Notes: generated from the letters alone by a model not told the origin. Positions 1-8,231 are shown, counted from the first letter of the stretch. The stretch is 34,554 nt of DNA from Phycisphaerae bacterium (GCA_012514125.1 JAAZAW010000235.1:1-34554), one strand, 5' to 3'. Numbers and translations are program-made.

Positions 1-28
1 CGCTTCGACAGGCTCAGCGACCGAAGTT
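1..28. repeat. Dispersed 28-bp intergenic repeat, copy 1
   Basis: The first 28 bases recur in the same orientation at 12761-12788 with a single mismatch at the 24th base. The core reads TTCGACAGGCTCAGCGACCG. Both copies lie between genes. It is probably a small REP-like dispersed repeat. This copy touches the window edge and may be incomplete. Confidence 0.6.
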
Positions 29-189
29 TTTAACATTTTTAATGCGACGGTACGACTAAATCAAAAGCGTATAAGAATTTAAATTAATAGCGATAGATAA
101 CTTTGATGTCCTTTTACCATTTTATTCAACCGCGACTTGAATTTGGCCGAAGTCTTTAATGTAACAATAAAATAGTCAGGATAAGAATA

Positions 190-1443
190 ATGAAACTTCC
201 ACAGGCTCAAAATACCTGGGACAACAACGACGATTCGAAAAAAACATTGACCCGAATTCAGATTTTCTGCCCTCAGCCCCGGCTGCCGGAACATCTCAGG
301 CCAATGCTCAATCGAAAAGATGTCCAGTGTAGTTGGGTCATGACCTATCAGGCCTTGGAAACCCACGCGCTGATGGACCAGTTCGATCTGGTGGTTTTTG
401 TTCCCGGTCCGATAACCGATGTCGAACAAAAACGTCGAATCGGAAAACTCCTCCAGACCGCCCAGCAAAAATTGATGCCGATTATCCTGGTCTCAAAAGA
501 CCCTTCACTGGCCAATCTGATTCCCATCCAGGACGATCAGGTCCTGCCGCGTGTCCAGATGGCCGACCCGGACATCAGCGTCGAGGAGTTATGGGGGCGA
601 ATCTTTGCCATGCTCAACTATTCGCCGCTTTTCAATCGAATCGAACGGCACATGAAGCATCTGGAAAAATGGGCCGATAACCTCAACAGCCGGTTTGAAG
701 AACTCCATCAGGAACTCCGTCTCGCCTGGCGGGTTCAACAGGACTTTCTACCGAAAAAACTTCCTCACACCTCTAAATTCAGGTTCGCCGCCCTCTATCG
801 TCCAGCCGCCTGGGTCAGCGGCGATATCTACGATATCTTCCAAATCGATGAAAAACATATCGGTTTCAATATCGCCGACGTCGTCGGCCACGGCGTCGCA
901 GCGGGGCTGATGACCCTGTTTGTCAAACGTGCCCTGATTACTAAGGAAATTCTCGAAAAATCGTACCATATTCTTCCCCCAAATCAGGCGCTGGCCCGTT
1001 TGAATGAAGATATTTGTAGTTTGGAACTGCCCGAACATCAATTCGTCACCGCTGCCTATGGCATGATTGACATTCAAACCGGCGAACTGACCCTCGCGCG
1101 AGGCGGGCATCCTCACCCCCTGAAATTCGATGCCGACGGTCAATTATCACTGATCGAAACCGAAGGAGCACTCCTTGGCGCCTTTAAGGACGTCAACTTT
1201 GGTATCCATCACTCCACCCTTCATGCCGGTGAAAAACTGGTTCTCTATACCGATGGACTCGAACAAGCTTTCGGTGAAGGCTCCGACGAGCAAAAAATGA
1301 TCGAACAAGTCTCTGCCTTGTCTGTAAATAAGTCCGCGCAGGAAATGGTCGACTCGCTCTCAAGCCTGCTCGATTGCCAGGAAAATTCCCTCACACCTGC
1401 CGACGATATCACCGTCGTTGTCGTCGAAGCCATTCCCGACTGA
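190..1443 (+). CDS. SpoIIE/PP2C-type serine phosphatase (RsbU-like) with N-terminal receiver-like domain
   Basis: The 417-residue protein is probably a cytoplasmic Mn/Mg-dependent protein phosphatase of the SpoIIE/RsbU class, which dephosphorylates anti-anti-sigma (STAS) proteins in partner-switching pathways. Visible motifs are SGDIYD (about 210-215), IADVVGHGVAAGL (228-240), GGHPHPLKF (305-313), LYTDGLE (352-358) and ADDITVVVVE (about 403-412), so the metal-binding aspartates and GHG turn are present. Residues 20-145 look like a degenerate receiver domain (FDLVVFVPGPI). Residues 150-185 are charged and helical, a likely coiled-coil linker. No STAS protein or anti-sigma kinase lies beside it. 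The nearest regulator is the sigma factor 1.1 kb downstream, and a link between the two is only a guess. The start is the first ATG, at 190; the upstream ribosome site is weak (AGGATAAGAATA). Confidence 0.88.
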   Translation: MKLPQAQNTWDNNDDSKKTLTRIQIFCPQPRLPEHLRPMLNRKDVQCSWVMTYQALETHALMDQFDLVVFVPGPITDVEQKRRIGKLLQTAQQKLMPIILVSKDPSLANLIPIQDDQVLPRVQMADPDISVEELWGRIFAMLNYSPLFNRIERHMKHLEKWADNLNSRFEELHQELRLAWRVQQDFLPKKLPHTSKFRFAALYRPAAWVSGDIYDIFQIDEKHIGFNIADVVGHGVAAGLMTLFVKRALITKEILEKSYHILPPNQALARLNEDICSLELPEHQFVTAAYGMIDIQTGELTLARGGHPHPLKFDADGQLSLIETEGALLGAFKDVNFGIHHSTLHAGEKLVLYTDGLEQAFGEGSDEQKMIEQVSALSVNKSAQEMVDSLSSLLDCQENSLTPADDITVVVVEAIPD

Positions 1444-1463
1444 TTTCCATTAGCCCTGTAAAA

Positions 1464-1479
1464 AACTGAAAATTCAGTT
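1464..1479. promoter_or_regulatory. Inverted repeat next to a TATAAT-like sequence
   Basis: AACTGAA-AA-TTCAGTT is a perfect 7-bp inverted repeat. Its last two bases run into TATAATAAAA (1479 on), which resembles a -10 box for the DUF2007 gene that starts 69 bp further on. No good -35 box is seen. It could be an operator or a weak terminator of the phosphatase gene; there is no T-run. Confidence 0.25.
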
Positions 1480-1547
1480 ATAATAAAACCGTACTCTCTG
1501 GAAGATGAAAAATAACCAAAAATCCAAGCATTATGAGAGGAAGACAC

Positions 1548-1880
1548 ATGGCTGAAGAACGACATGCTGAAGAACGTTATATCACAACGATCTTTTTCCC
1601 CGAAACCGAGTGGCAGGGCGATCTGATCGTCCAGGAACTTGAAGACGCCGGCATCGAAGCCTATCTGGCCAATCGGTCCAGTGTCGCCGCATGGAGCGAT
1701 GTCATGCCTCTGGTCAAACTGGAAGTGGTTGTCCCCGAAAAAGATGCGGAAAAAGCCCGTCAAATCATCGACGATTTCTTCAAAGCAAAAGGTCTTATCC
1801 CCGAATCCGAGCTGGAGGTGGAAGCCGAGCAGGCCGCCGAGGTGACGCAAGACGAACCCGCCTCAAACGAAAATAAATGA
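1548..1880 (+). CDS. Small DUF2007-type putative signal-transducing protein
   Basis: The protein has 110 residues if started at the ATG at 1548, which has GAGAGGAAG about 6 bases upstream. An in-frame ATG at 1533 lacks such a site. The fold resembles the DUF2007 family, short beta-alpha-beta-beta proteins of unknown function: ERYITTIFFPETEWQGDLI, then VQELEDAGIEAYLANR, a hydrophobic strand LVKLEVVVPEKDAEKA and a final helix ARQIIDDF. The last 25 residues are acidic and low complexity (EVEAEQAAE). No signal peptide or membrane segment is seen. It lies 104 bp after the phosphatase gene in the same direction and may be co-transcribed or use the TATAAT at 1479. The family assignment rests on pattern only. 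Confidence 0.7.
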   Translation: MAEERHAEERYITTIFFPETEWQGDLIVQELEDAGIEAYLANRSSVAAWSDVMPLVKLEVVVPEKDAEKARQIIDDFFKAKGLIPESELEVEAEQAAEVTQDEPASNENK

Positions 1881-2582
1881 AAACCATAAAATCCAATTCA
1901 GATTTACGGCTTCATTTTTAATCAGCATAGCGCCAAAAAACTCGCCAGCGACAGCAACGCAAAGCGATATTTACGCCTGAAAAAATGAGCAATCTCCAAT
2001 TGTAAGGTTGTTCGTTTGAACATCTGCATTTTCTCCAGCCTCTCACAGGCTTAGTGCAGCGACCCCTTCTTCCGAATCGCCGAAAATGAAAATGCAACGA
2101 ACATGCCATTCTATTAAAAAAAGCACCATCCATATCTCCCTGCAAATAAACACTTTATCAACAGGTCGTCCAAGGCGGTTTTTCGGGACGTTTCAAAAAT
2201 GAAACACAGGTTCGAGAGTGAAACCGAAAAGCAAATCGAAAAAATCAGTATCAATATTATAGTATTGCTTATTTTCATACGAACTTCATTGGTCCCATAA
2301 CGTATAATAGATAGGAGTGAAAAACACATAATAATACATCCCGCAGAACCGCACATCATCATCAACATCTTCCAGGGCACAAAAGGCCCGGGCAAGAATA
2401 CAAAAAAATATGGAATAATTCGCAACAAAGAATTGTTTTAAATAATAGAAGCAGCTTGAAAAACGCGAATGTAAAAAATTAATAATCAGGCCTGCATCCG
2501 TGGAGGGCAAAAATCGTCGTCCGGAAGTAGGAGGGCGAAAACTGCGGGAGAAAGAGCGTTTTATAGGGAAGGGGCCAAAAAA
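1881..2582. other. 702-bp spacer before the sigma factor gene; no gene found
   Basis: This stretch is AT-rich and holds no convincing ORF on either strand; the short minus-strand frames are full of Cys and Phe and have no start signals. A TATAAT sits at 2303-2308 with only poor -35 candidates. If it is used, the sigma mRNA would have a leader of about 270 nt. That leader contains two direct copies of GGAGGGCRAAAA (2502-2513 and 2530-2541) and several more GGA triplets. No known riboswitch or tRNA was recognised. Confidence 0.5.
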
Positions 2583-3575
2583 ATGATAGCAGAAGCAAAA
2601 AAGAAATATGTCGGGATCAAAACAATTGATGGCAGCCGGTTGCTCACAGGGGCCAAACGCGTTCTCGATCGGCTTGATTTTGACGATCGTGCGATCATCG
2701 AAAAAATCCTTTCCGAACCGGTGGAATTCGTAGACAATCCGGCGTTCCATACCGCTGCGGGCAAAGCCAATCTTGAAAAAAGTTTTGAGGCCATCGATCC
2801 GGAAATCTCAAAATCCGAAGCTCGCCTGTTGCCCATCGATATTTTCGAGCAGGGCGAAAAGGTCCTGGGAAATTTCAAACCGCTTAAAAACGAACAGGAA
2901 GTCACCCTGTTTCTCAAATTGAATTACGCCCGTTATCGAATCTATAAATTGATTAAGGAGAGGGAAAATAAACCCCTCACCATGACCATGGTCCCCCAGG
3001 TGCTCCGATGGCGAAAAGAAGAGCTTCTCGCGAGAAGCCAAATCACCCAGGCCAACATTCCGCTGGTCCTGGCCATGGCCAAACGAAGCAAGCTCGTCGG
3101 TGTCGATTTTACCGAACTCATCAGCGAAGGCAACATGGCCTTGCTCCGAAGTATCGATAAATTCGATGCCTCGCGCGGTTTCAAATTCAGCACCTACGCC
3201 TGCCGGGCGATCATAAAAAGTTTCGCCCGCGTTGCCTTGCGAACCAATCGGTATCGCGGACGGTTCCCGGTCGAATTCGACCCCGATCTTGAAAAAGGCG
3301 ATTTCATCGAGCAACGCCGAGAGGACACCAAGATATATTGCATGGATCGTCTGCGCGACATCCTCGGCAACGAAACTTCGGAACTTTCCGACGTCGAACG
3401 CAGAGTTCTCCAAGCCAGATTTGCGATTCACAAAGACACCGAACAGGAAAAGCCCATGACGCTCGAGCAGGTCGGACACGTCATCGGCGTAACCAAAGAG
3501 CGGGTCAGGCAAATCCAAAACAAAGCCCTGAAAAAACTCCGCTCCACCCTGGAGGACTCCATCCTCACAGGCTGA
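2583..3575 (+). CDS. Divergent sigma-70 family RNA polymerase sigma factor
   Basis: The 330-residue protein directs RNA polymerase to promoters. Region 2 spans about 150-222: a 2.1-like helix (ITQANIPLVLAMA), FTELISEGNMALLRSIDKFD for core binding, and GFKFSTYACRAIIKSFA for regions 2.3-2.4. Region 4 spans 265-322, with LSDVERRVLQARF and an HTH (MTLEQVGHVIGVTKERVRQI, 292-311). Two features differ from housekeeping sigma factors. The tryptophans of the usual YATWWIRQAI melting motif are replaced (YACRAIIKSF), and region 3 is short. Residues 1-100 match no domain I recognise, so this is probably an alternative (group 3-like) factor. The ATG follows AGGGAAGGGG. No anti-sigma gene is adjacent. Confidence 0.88.
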   Translation: MIAEAKKKYVGIKTIDGSRLLTGAKRVLDRLDFDDRAIIEKILSEPVEFVDNPAFHTAAGKANLEKSFEAIDPEISKSEARLLPIDIFEQGEKVLGNFKPLKNEQEVTLFLKLNYARYRIYKLIKERENKPLTMTMVPQVLRWRKEELLARSQITQANIPLVLAMAKRSKLVGVDFTELISEGNMALLRSIDKFDASRGFKFSTYACRAIIKSFARVALRTNRYRGRFPVEFDPDLEKGDFIEQRREDTKIYCMDRLRDILGNETSELSDVERRVLQARFAIHKDTEQEKPMTLEQVGHVIGVTKERVRQIQNKALKKLRSTLEDSILTG

Positions 3576-3597
3576 CATCCATTCGTCAAACTCATTA

Positions 3598-3637
3598 TAA
3601 AAAAACGGCTCCTTATTCCAGAGGGGCCGTTTTTTTA
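3598..3637 (+). terminator. Intrinsic terminator of the sigma factor gene
   Basis: AAAAACGGCTCC, a short loop and GGGGCCGTTTTTTT form a GC-containing stem (one G-U pair) flanked by an A-run and a T-run, starting about 23 bases after the sigma stop codon. The A-run makes it potentially bidirectional, but no minus-strand gene ends here. Confidence 0.85.
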
Positions 3638-3715
3638 CAACTCCCCAACTCCCTCGACTTCTTCGCCGCCCCCGACTCTTCCAACTTCTCCCCATCTCTG
3701 GTATAACATACACCC

Positions 3716-4912
3716 ATGAACAAAGAAATCTTTACCTGTGAAATTCTGGACTTTCTAACCAGCTCTGCCGGAGCCGAAGTCCTCACGCTGGCTCGCGACC
3801 TGGATATCTACAATCCCGGCGATGCGATGAAACTTCGCAAACACTGCACCCCCGAACAAGCCCGCGCCGTTCTCGAACTCACCGAGCTTCGAAAACGGGC
3901 ACGCGACAAATTCACCCTCGCCGATTCCATGTTCTTCGACCGTGTCGGATACGAACAATCCAGCAGCCAAATCCTCGCAGAATACAAAGCCCGGCGAATC
4001 GCTTCAAATTACACCGGCGAACGAATCCTCGACCTCTGCTGCGGCATAGGCGGCGATACCATCGCGCTCGCCGGCGTCGGTCCCGTGTTGGCGGTCGACT
4101 TTTCTCCCGTTCGCATCAAAATGACTCAGATGAACCTCAAACTTCACAGCCTCGCCGATCGCTGTGAATTCCAATGCAGCGATCTGAACCAACTTGATTT
4201 ACAAGGTGAGCTGTTTCACATCGACCCCGACCGTCGAGTCCTCAAACAGGCCCGAACCGTCAGCATCGATGAAATCTCTCCCTCGAAGGAATACATCGAC
4301 CGTCTCATCTCAAAAATCCCTCACGGTGCTATCAAACTCTCGCCCGCCACCGATTTTTCAAATCTCCCCTGGCCCGGCGAACTCGAACTCATCAGCCACA
4401 AAGGTCAATGCCGTCAACTCATCGTCTGGACAGGCCGATACGCCCACGCCAAACTCCGAGCCACCACTCTCCCAAGCGGCGAAACCATCGACGACACCAT
4501 GCCCCAACGTCTGGAAATCAGCGAAATCGGAAAATACCTCTACGACCCGGACCCCGCAATCACCAGACTGCGACTCCTGCCCCAACTCGCAGGACTCATG
4601 GAACTCGACTTCATCGCCCCAGGCCAAATTGTCTTAACCTCAAACCAACTCATCGCCAACCCCCTCGCCCGCGCGTATCGCGTCGAAGAAGTCCTGCCGT
4701 ACCACGAAACCAAAATCAAAAAACTATTCCGAAGTCGTCCCACCGGTCCCGTCACCGTAAAACCACGCGGCGCCGACGTCAAAGTCGATCAATTAAGCAA
4801 ACAGCTCTCCGGAAAATCCGCCCCCGAAAAACACCTCTTCCTCTTACGGCTGGACAAAAAAATCCAAGCCGTAATCACCACCCTGGAAGCAACAGAATCC
4901 CCAACAAAATAA
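3716..4912 (+). CDS. Class I SAM-dependent methyltransferase with THUMP-like C-terminal domain
   Basis: The 398-residue protein has a Rossmann methyltransferase domain with SAM motif I at about 104-116 (ILDLCCGIGGDTIAL), motif II AVDFS (126-130) and a catalytic-region motif FHIDPDRR (167-174). That motif resembles the DPPY-type loop used by RNA N-methyltransferases, though here the second P and the Y are changed. The C-terminal third resembles the THUMP-like domain found in a poorly characterised methyltransferase family. Members probably modify RNA, but the substrate is unknown. Residues 1-95 are helical, as usual for the family. Its codons are extremely C-rich, part of the regional strand bias. 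The sigma terminator lies 80 bp upstream, so it is probably transcribed on its own. The start is the ATG at 3716, with only a weak ribosome site. Confidence 0.82.
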   Translation: MNKEIFTCEILDFLTSSAGAEVLTLARDLDIYNPGDAMKLRKHCTPEQARAVLELTELRKRARDKFTLADSMFFDRVGYEQSSSQILAEYKARRIASNYTGERILDLCCGIGGDTIALAGVGPVLAVDFSPVRIKMTQMNLKLHSLADRCEFQCSDLNQLDLQGELFHIDPDRRVLKQARTVSIDEISPSKEYIDRLISKIPHGAIKLSPATDFSNLPWPGELELISHKGQCRQLIVWTGRYAHAKLRATTLPSGETIDDTMPQRLEISEIGKYLYDPDPAITRLRLLPQLAGLMELDFIAPGQIVLTSNQLIANPLARAYRVEEVLPYHETKIKKLFRSRPTGPVTVKPRGADVKVDQLSKQLSGKSAPEKHLFLLRLDKKIQAVITTLEATESPTK

Positions 4913-4950
4913 ACACCTTTTAATTTTGCCCTTTGCCATAATTCTCCTTC

Positions 4951-4985
4951 CCCGTAGCCCGCAGCCCGTCGCCCGTAACCCGCAA
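4951..4985. repeat. Heptamer tandem repeat CCCGYNR, five copies
   Basis: CCCGTAG, CCCGCAG, CCCGTCG, CCCGTAA and CCCGCAA follow one another between the convergent methyltransferase and HerA genes, ending 6 bases before the HerA stop. Similar short arrays of unrelated sequence occur at 12704 and 25926. Confidence 0.75.
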
Positions 4986-4990
4986 CCGCC

Positions 4991-6799
4991 TCACTCTTTC
5001 TGTGGCCGTTCTTGCTTCAACCATCGCCCGATCGTCTGATCCAGCAACTCCGGAGGCTGGCTCTTCGACCACGCTTCCACAAAATCAACGTTATTACTCG
5101 CAGGCCGACGTTCAGGCGGCGTGATCAACGTCCGTAACGGCATCGGAACACTATCCCCCAGCACAAACGCCTCCCCAGGACTCAAAATCGGCAGCATCTG
5201 AATCAAATTCGCAAACTGATCCGAAACCACCTTCGTAATATAATGCTGATCTTCCGGATTATTCATCCTCAGCACGATCATATTGTTACACTGACTCAAC
5301 ACCGTTCGAGATAGCTCGCTGGGCCGCTGCGAAACAACAATCGCGCTCACACCATATTTTCTACCTTCCTTCGCCACTCGCTCCACCGACACCCGCGCAA
5401 AACTATTCTTAATTTCATTATCCGGGATATACGTATGCGCCTCTTCAAACACCATCACGATAGGTCTTCGAAAATTCACCGGCGTATAAAAATTGTAATC
5501 GAAAATCAGCCTCGTAATCAGTCCGATCGTCAGATCGATAATATCAAAAGGAATACCGCTTAAGTCCACAATAGTCAGATTCTTTCTAGGCTCCAGATCG
5601 CCCGTGAGCATCTTGATCAACCAGACGATCATCTCCGACCAGTCCGTCCGCTCTTCCATAATCTGCGGGAAAAGCCCGCTGAAAAGTTTCGACTTTTTCG
5701 CATGCTCGACCGGATGAAGCAAAAAATCATACCGCTTGTCGTTATATTTATGTTCGATCTGATCGATCAAACCGGTCAGTTTCTGAAAATACAGCGCATG
5801 CGGAATTTCACCCTGCGGATTGCCCTGATTAAACTGCGACTTTTGCGTCAGCAGAATTTCTTCCTGCTCTGGCAGCGACAAATTCCGCAATGCCGTCCGT
5901 GAAAACGCATATCGATCGGTATTGATAACAAACCTCGCCTGGTTCATGTTCTGCGCATACGTCAAAAAATGGTCCAGCGAAAAATAAATCGGCGTATCGA
6001 CATTATACGTCGTCAGCAACTCAAGATTTTTCGCCGAATTCTTCTTGAGCTTGATCAATGCTTCCTTAAAAAACGACACCTGGTTGGCGATGATCGTCGG
6101 GTCCGATCGATCGATAAACAGCGAATCAAGCTCCTGATATCTCAAAAGCCAATAGGGCACCACCAGGTCGTTTTCATCCAGATACGTCACGTTCGAATCC
6201 ATTTGGCCGTTTTCGTTGCTGAACGCCTTGCGATATTCCCCATGAAGGTCGAACATGATCATCTGCGTATTGGGATGTTTGATCGATTCCCCGATAATCT
6301 TCGCCACCGTACAACTCTTGCCCGCGCCGCTATTGCCCAGAACCGCGGCATGTCTCGAAAAAAACTGTCTGCCGTTAAGAAAAACCTTATAATCGGTATT
6401 AAGAGCGAATCGTCCCAGCATAAACGAAGACGACGTCAGGAGCGTTTCTCCCGCGTCGGGCCGATCGAAAATCGCATCCAGGTCCTGAGCTTCCCCTGCC
6501 ATCACCGCGTCGCCGATCATCGGATACTGGTGTACCCCGCGATAAAAACGTCCCTGGGATATTTGTCCGATCAGGTGCAGATTCATCGTCCCTGCCTGCG
6601 ATTCGGTAACTTCCAGCCCCGTCACCAGCCCGATCACTCGCGCCTCGCCCACCGGCACAACCAGAAAGCTGGCGATTTGTCCAAGCCGATCTTTTCTACC
6701 GCTCTCCAGATAATCCGCCATCAAAGCGACCCGAACCTGATCACCCTGAACACTGATAATCTGCCCAATCTGCCGTTCAGTCTTCGTTTCCTGTATCAT
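4991..6799 (-). CDS. HerA-like hexameric ATPase/DNA translocase (HAS-barrel plus DUF87)
   Basis: The 602-residue cytoplasmic protein has the layout of HerA/FtsK-superfamily ATPases. An N-terminal HAS barrel (about 8-95, IGQIISVQGDQVRVAL) leads to the RecA-like motor. Walker A is LGNSGAGKS (154-162), followed by MIMFDLHGEYRKAF. Walker B is IVMVFEEAHTYIP in the last third, and VSQRPSELSRTVLSQC is the usual sensor/arginine segment. Archaeal HerA works with the NurA nuclease in end resection, and bacterial HerA also partners SIR2 or other nucleases in phage defence. No NurA, SIR2 or nuclease gene is adjacent here, so its partner is unknown. It is the only minus-strand gene in the first 14 kb and stands alone between two plus-strand genes. 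The start ATG (6797-6799) follows GAAAGGTTTCAGG. Confidence 0.88.
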   Translation of the reverse strand: MIQETKTERQIGQIISVQGDQVRVALMADYLESGRKDRLGQIASFLVVPVGEARVIGLVTGLEVTESQAGTMNLHLIGQISQGRFYRGVHQYPMIGDAVMAGEAQDLDAIFDRPDAGETLLTSSSFMLGRFALNTDYKVFLNGRQFFSRHAAVLGNSGAGKSCTVAKIIGESIKHPNTQMIMFDLHGEYRKAFSNENGQMDSNVTYLDENDLVVPYWLLRYQELDSLFIDRSDPTIIANQVSFFKEALIKLKKNSAKNLELLTTYNVDTPIYFSLDHFLTYAQNMNQARFVINTDRYAFSRTALRNLSLPEQEEILLTQKSQFNQGNPQGEIPHALYFQKLTGLIDQIEHKYNDKRYDFLLHPVEHAKKSKLFSGLFPQIMEERTDWSEMIVWLIKMLTGDLEPRKNLTIVDLSGIPFDIIDLTIGLITRLIFDYNFYTPVNFRRPIVMVFEEAHTYIPDNEIKNSFARVSVERVAKEGRKYGVSAIVVSQRPSELSRTVLSQCNNMIVLRMNNPEDQHYITKVVSDQFANLIQMLPILSPGEAFVLGDSVPMPLRTLITPPERRPASNNVDFVEAWSKSQPPELLDQTIGRWLKQERPQKE

Positions 6800-6876
6800 C
6801 CTGAAACCTTTCCTTCATCTATACCGCTTCCATCAATCCACCCACATCTCCCTCGCCTCGCGCTTATCACGCCGCT

Positions 6877-6933
6877 GTCATTCCCGAGAAGGCCCGAATC
6901 CAGAAACGGCTCAAGCCGTTGAACAATCCTCTT
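6877..6933 (-). repeat. Dispersed ~57-bp intergenic repeat, copy A
   Basis: Read on the minus strand this matches 10989-11045 closely. The shared parts are GAGGATTGTTC, the palindrome AACGGCTTGAGCCGTT, then CTGGATTC and a degenerate CCCG...CGGGAATGAC hairpin. The palindrome is perfect in both copies, while the distal hairpin is eroded here (CCCGAGAAGGCCCG). It is probably a REP/BIME-like or MITE-like element. Confidence 0.75.
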
Positions 6934-7111
6934 CTCCCGACCTTCCTCTTTTATCGACGAAAAACACCACCCAATTAAGCTCTTTCATCGCCCGATAAAA
7001 ACATTCCTCTATCACTTTGGAACCGATGAAAAACCGCTTTTTTTACCCCATTTCCGAAAACATCTTTTTCACCGTTTAATGAAATTTTTTTAAGGAAAAC
7101 CGCAATTGGCC

Positions 7112-7140
7112 TTGCAAGGCTCCCTATAAAGAGATATAGT
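7112..7140 (+). promoter_or_regulatory. Probable sigma-70 type promoter of pyrF
   Basis: TTGCAA (7112-7117, 4/6 to TTGACA), a 17-bp spacer and TATAGT (7135-7140, 5/6 to TATAAT) lie 78 bp upstream of the pyrF start. Transcription would start near 7146-7148, at the beginning of the inverted repeat listed next. Confidence 0.55.
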
Positions 7141-7145
7141 TTCAG

Positions 7146-7171
7146 CGTAAGATATACGTCTATACCTTACG
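7146..7171 (+). promoter_or_regulatory. Inverted repeat at the predicted pyrF transcript start
   Basis: CGTAAGATATA (7146-7156), a 4-base loop CGTC, and TATACCTTACG (7161-7171) form an 11-bp inverted repeat with one mismatch. It lies immediately downstream of the predicted -10 box, so it could be an operator bound by a dimeric repressor or a hairpin at the 5' end of the pyrF mRNA. Confidence 0.5.
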
Positions 7172-7218
7172 TTAAAGTTGGTAATGAAACTTAATCTCGT
7201 AATTAAGAGGGTACATAA

Positions 7219-8157
7219 GTGTCCAGTAATTTCGCTGACAGATTATTGGAGGGGATAAAGGCAAAAGGGTCGCCCATCGCTGTTGGACTTGATCCGCAAT
7301 ATTCCCGTTTGCCGCTGGTGATTCGTGAAAATAAAGAACTCAACGATGAATTGGATACCGAATCCGCCGTTGATGCTATTTTCGACTTCTCGACCAAGAT
7401 CATGCGCATCATTGCGCCTCACGTCGCAGCCGTCAAATTGAACATCGCCTTTTTCGAAAAATATTATTGGGAAGGCATCGAAGCCTACTATAGCCTCGTC
7501 GAAGAAGCAAACGATCTGGGACTCGAAATCATCGGCGACGTCAAACGAGCCGATATCCCCGATACAAACGAAGTCTATTCCCGGTCGCATCTGGCGAACC
7601 CCGAATTCACCAACATGGAAGACCTCCTCGCCCCCGATGCCGTCACTGTCAACCCATACTTCGGCATCGAAGCTCTCAGGCCGTTCTTCAACATCGCCGC
7701 CGAACAGGGCAAGGGAATCTTCGTCGTCTGCCGATCAAGCAACCCCGAAGCACACGAAATCCAGGATTTCGTCAACGCCGACGGTAAAAAACTCTATGAG
7801 CATGTCGCGGAACTCATCTCGAAAGTCGGCGCAGAACCTGCCATGATGGGAAACCATGGCTATAGCTGCCTGGGCGCCGTCGTCGGTGCCACCGACCCCG
7901 ACGCCGCAAAACAACTTCGCGAAATCATGCCTCATACCCTCTTCCTCGTACCAGGATACGGTACCCAGGGTGGAACCGCCGATGCCGCCAGGGCCTGCTT
8001 CAAGGACGATGGCACCGGCGCGATTGTTACCGCCACTAGAAGCATCATCTATGCGTATGAGTCCGATCAATATAAAGGCAGCCCCTCGTGGGAAAAAGCA
8101 GTCGAACAGGCTGTGATCGATATGAAAGAACAAATCAAGGCAGTACTAGGCGGATAA
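7219..8157 (+). CDS. pyrF: Orotidine 5'-phosphate decarboxylase
   Basis: The enzyme converts OMP to UMP, the last step of de novo pyrimidine synthesis. The 312-residue length fits the longer type 2 bacterial form. GSPIAVGLDPQYSRLP marks the phosphate/substrate N-terminus. The catalytic lysine-aspartate motif appears as IIGDVKRADIPDT, where most family members have DxKRGDI. VTVNPYFGIEALRPF and FLVPGYGTQGG are the later loop motifs, the latter holding the phosphate-binding glycines. The start is GTG at 7219, with AAGAGGG 7 bases upstream. The gene is isolated from other pyr genes and has its own promoter and hairpin. Confidence 0.95.
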   Translation: MSSNFADRLLEGIKAKGSPIAVGLDPQYSRLPLVIRENKELNDELDTESAVDAIFDFSTKIMRIIAPHVAAVKLNIAFFEKYYWEGIEAYYSLVEEANDLGLEIIGDVKRADIPDTNEVYSRSHLANPEFTNMEDLLAPDAVTVNPYFGIEALRPFFNIAAEQGKGIFVVCRSSNPEAHEIQDFVNADGKKLYEHVAELISKVGAEPAMMGNHGYSCLGAVVGATDPDAAKQLREIMPHTLFLVPGYGTQGGTADAARACFKDDGTGAIVTATRSIIYAYESDQYKGSPSWEKAVEQAVIDMKEQIKAVLGG

Positions 8158-8211
8158 CCTGTCTCGCTCCGGTCATGTGCATCAATTATACTGAAATAGG
8201 CCTTTTTTAGC

Positions 8212-8231
8212 GGTTTGATTCAAGTCAAACC
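8212..8231. promoter_or_regulatory. Short inverted repeat between pyrF and murD
   Basis: GGTTTGA, a 6-base loop TTCAAG and TCAAACC form a perfect 7-bp inverted repeat 54 bases after pyrF. No T-run follows on the plus strand, so it is a poor intrinsic terminator; CCTTTTTT lies just upstream instead. It could be an operator for murD. Confidence 0.3.

Larger units (their letters stand above)
6800..7218. other. 419-bp divergent spacer between the HerA-like gene and pyrF
   Basis: This spacer separates the divergent HerA-like and pyrF genes. It holds one copy of the dispersed repeat at 6877-6933, a T-rich stretch (7025-7095), and the pyrF promoter and hairpin, each listed separately. No small ORF or RNA gene was recognised. 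Confidence 0.5.

Noticed and set aside
2583-3713. Minus-strand 301-residue ORF over the sigma gene (2808-3713)
   Set aside because: It is antisense to a sigma factor with clear regions 2 and 4, and it also crosses the terminator.
5969-6922. 317-residue plus-strand ORF
   Set aside because: It is antisense to the HerA-like gene, whose protein has all family motifs. The ORF product is Arg/His/Gln-rich and has no recognisable fold.
8165-8231. Intrinsic terminator of pyrF
   Set aside because: CCTTTTTT lies before, not after, the only clear hairpin, and no GC-rich stem precedes that T-run.
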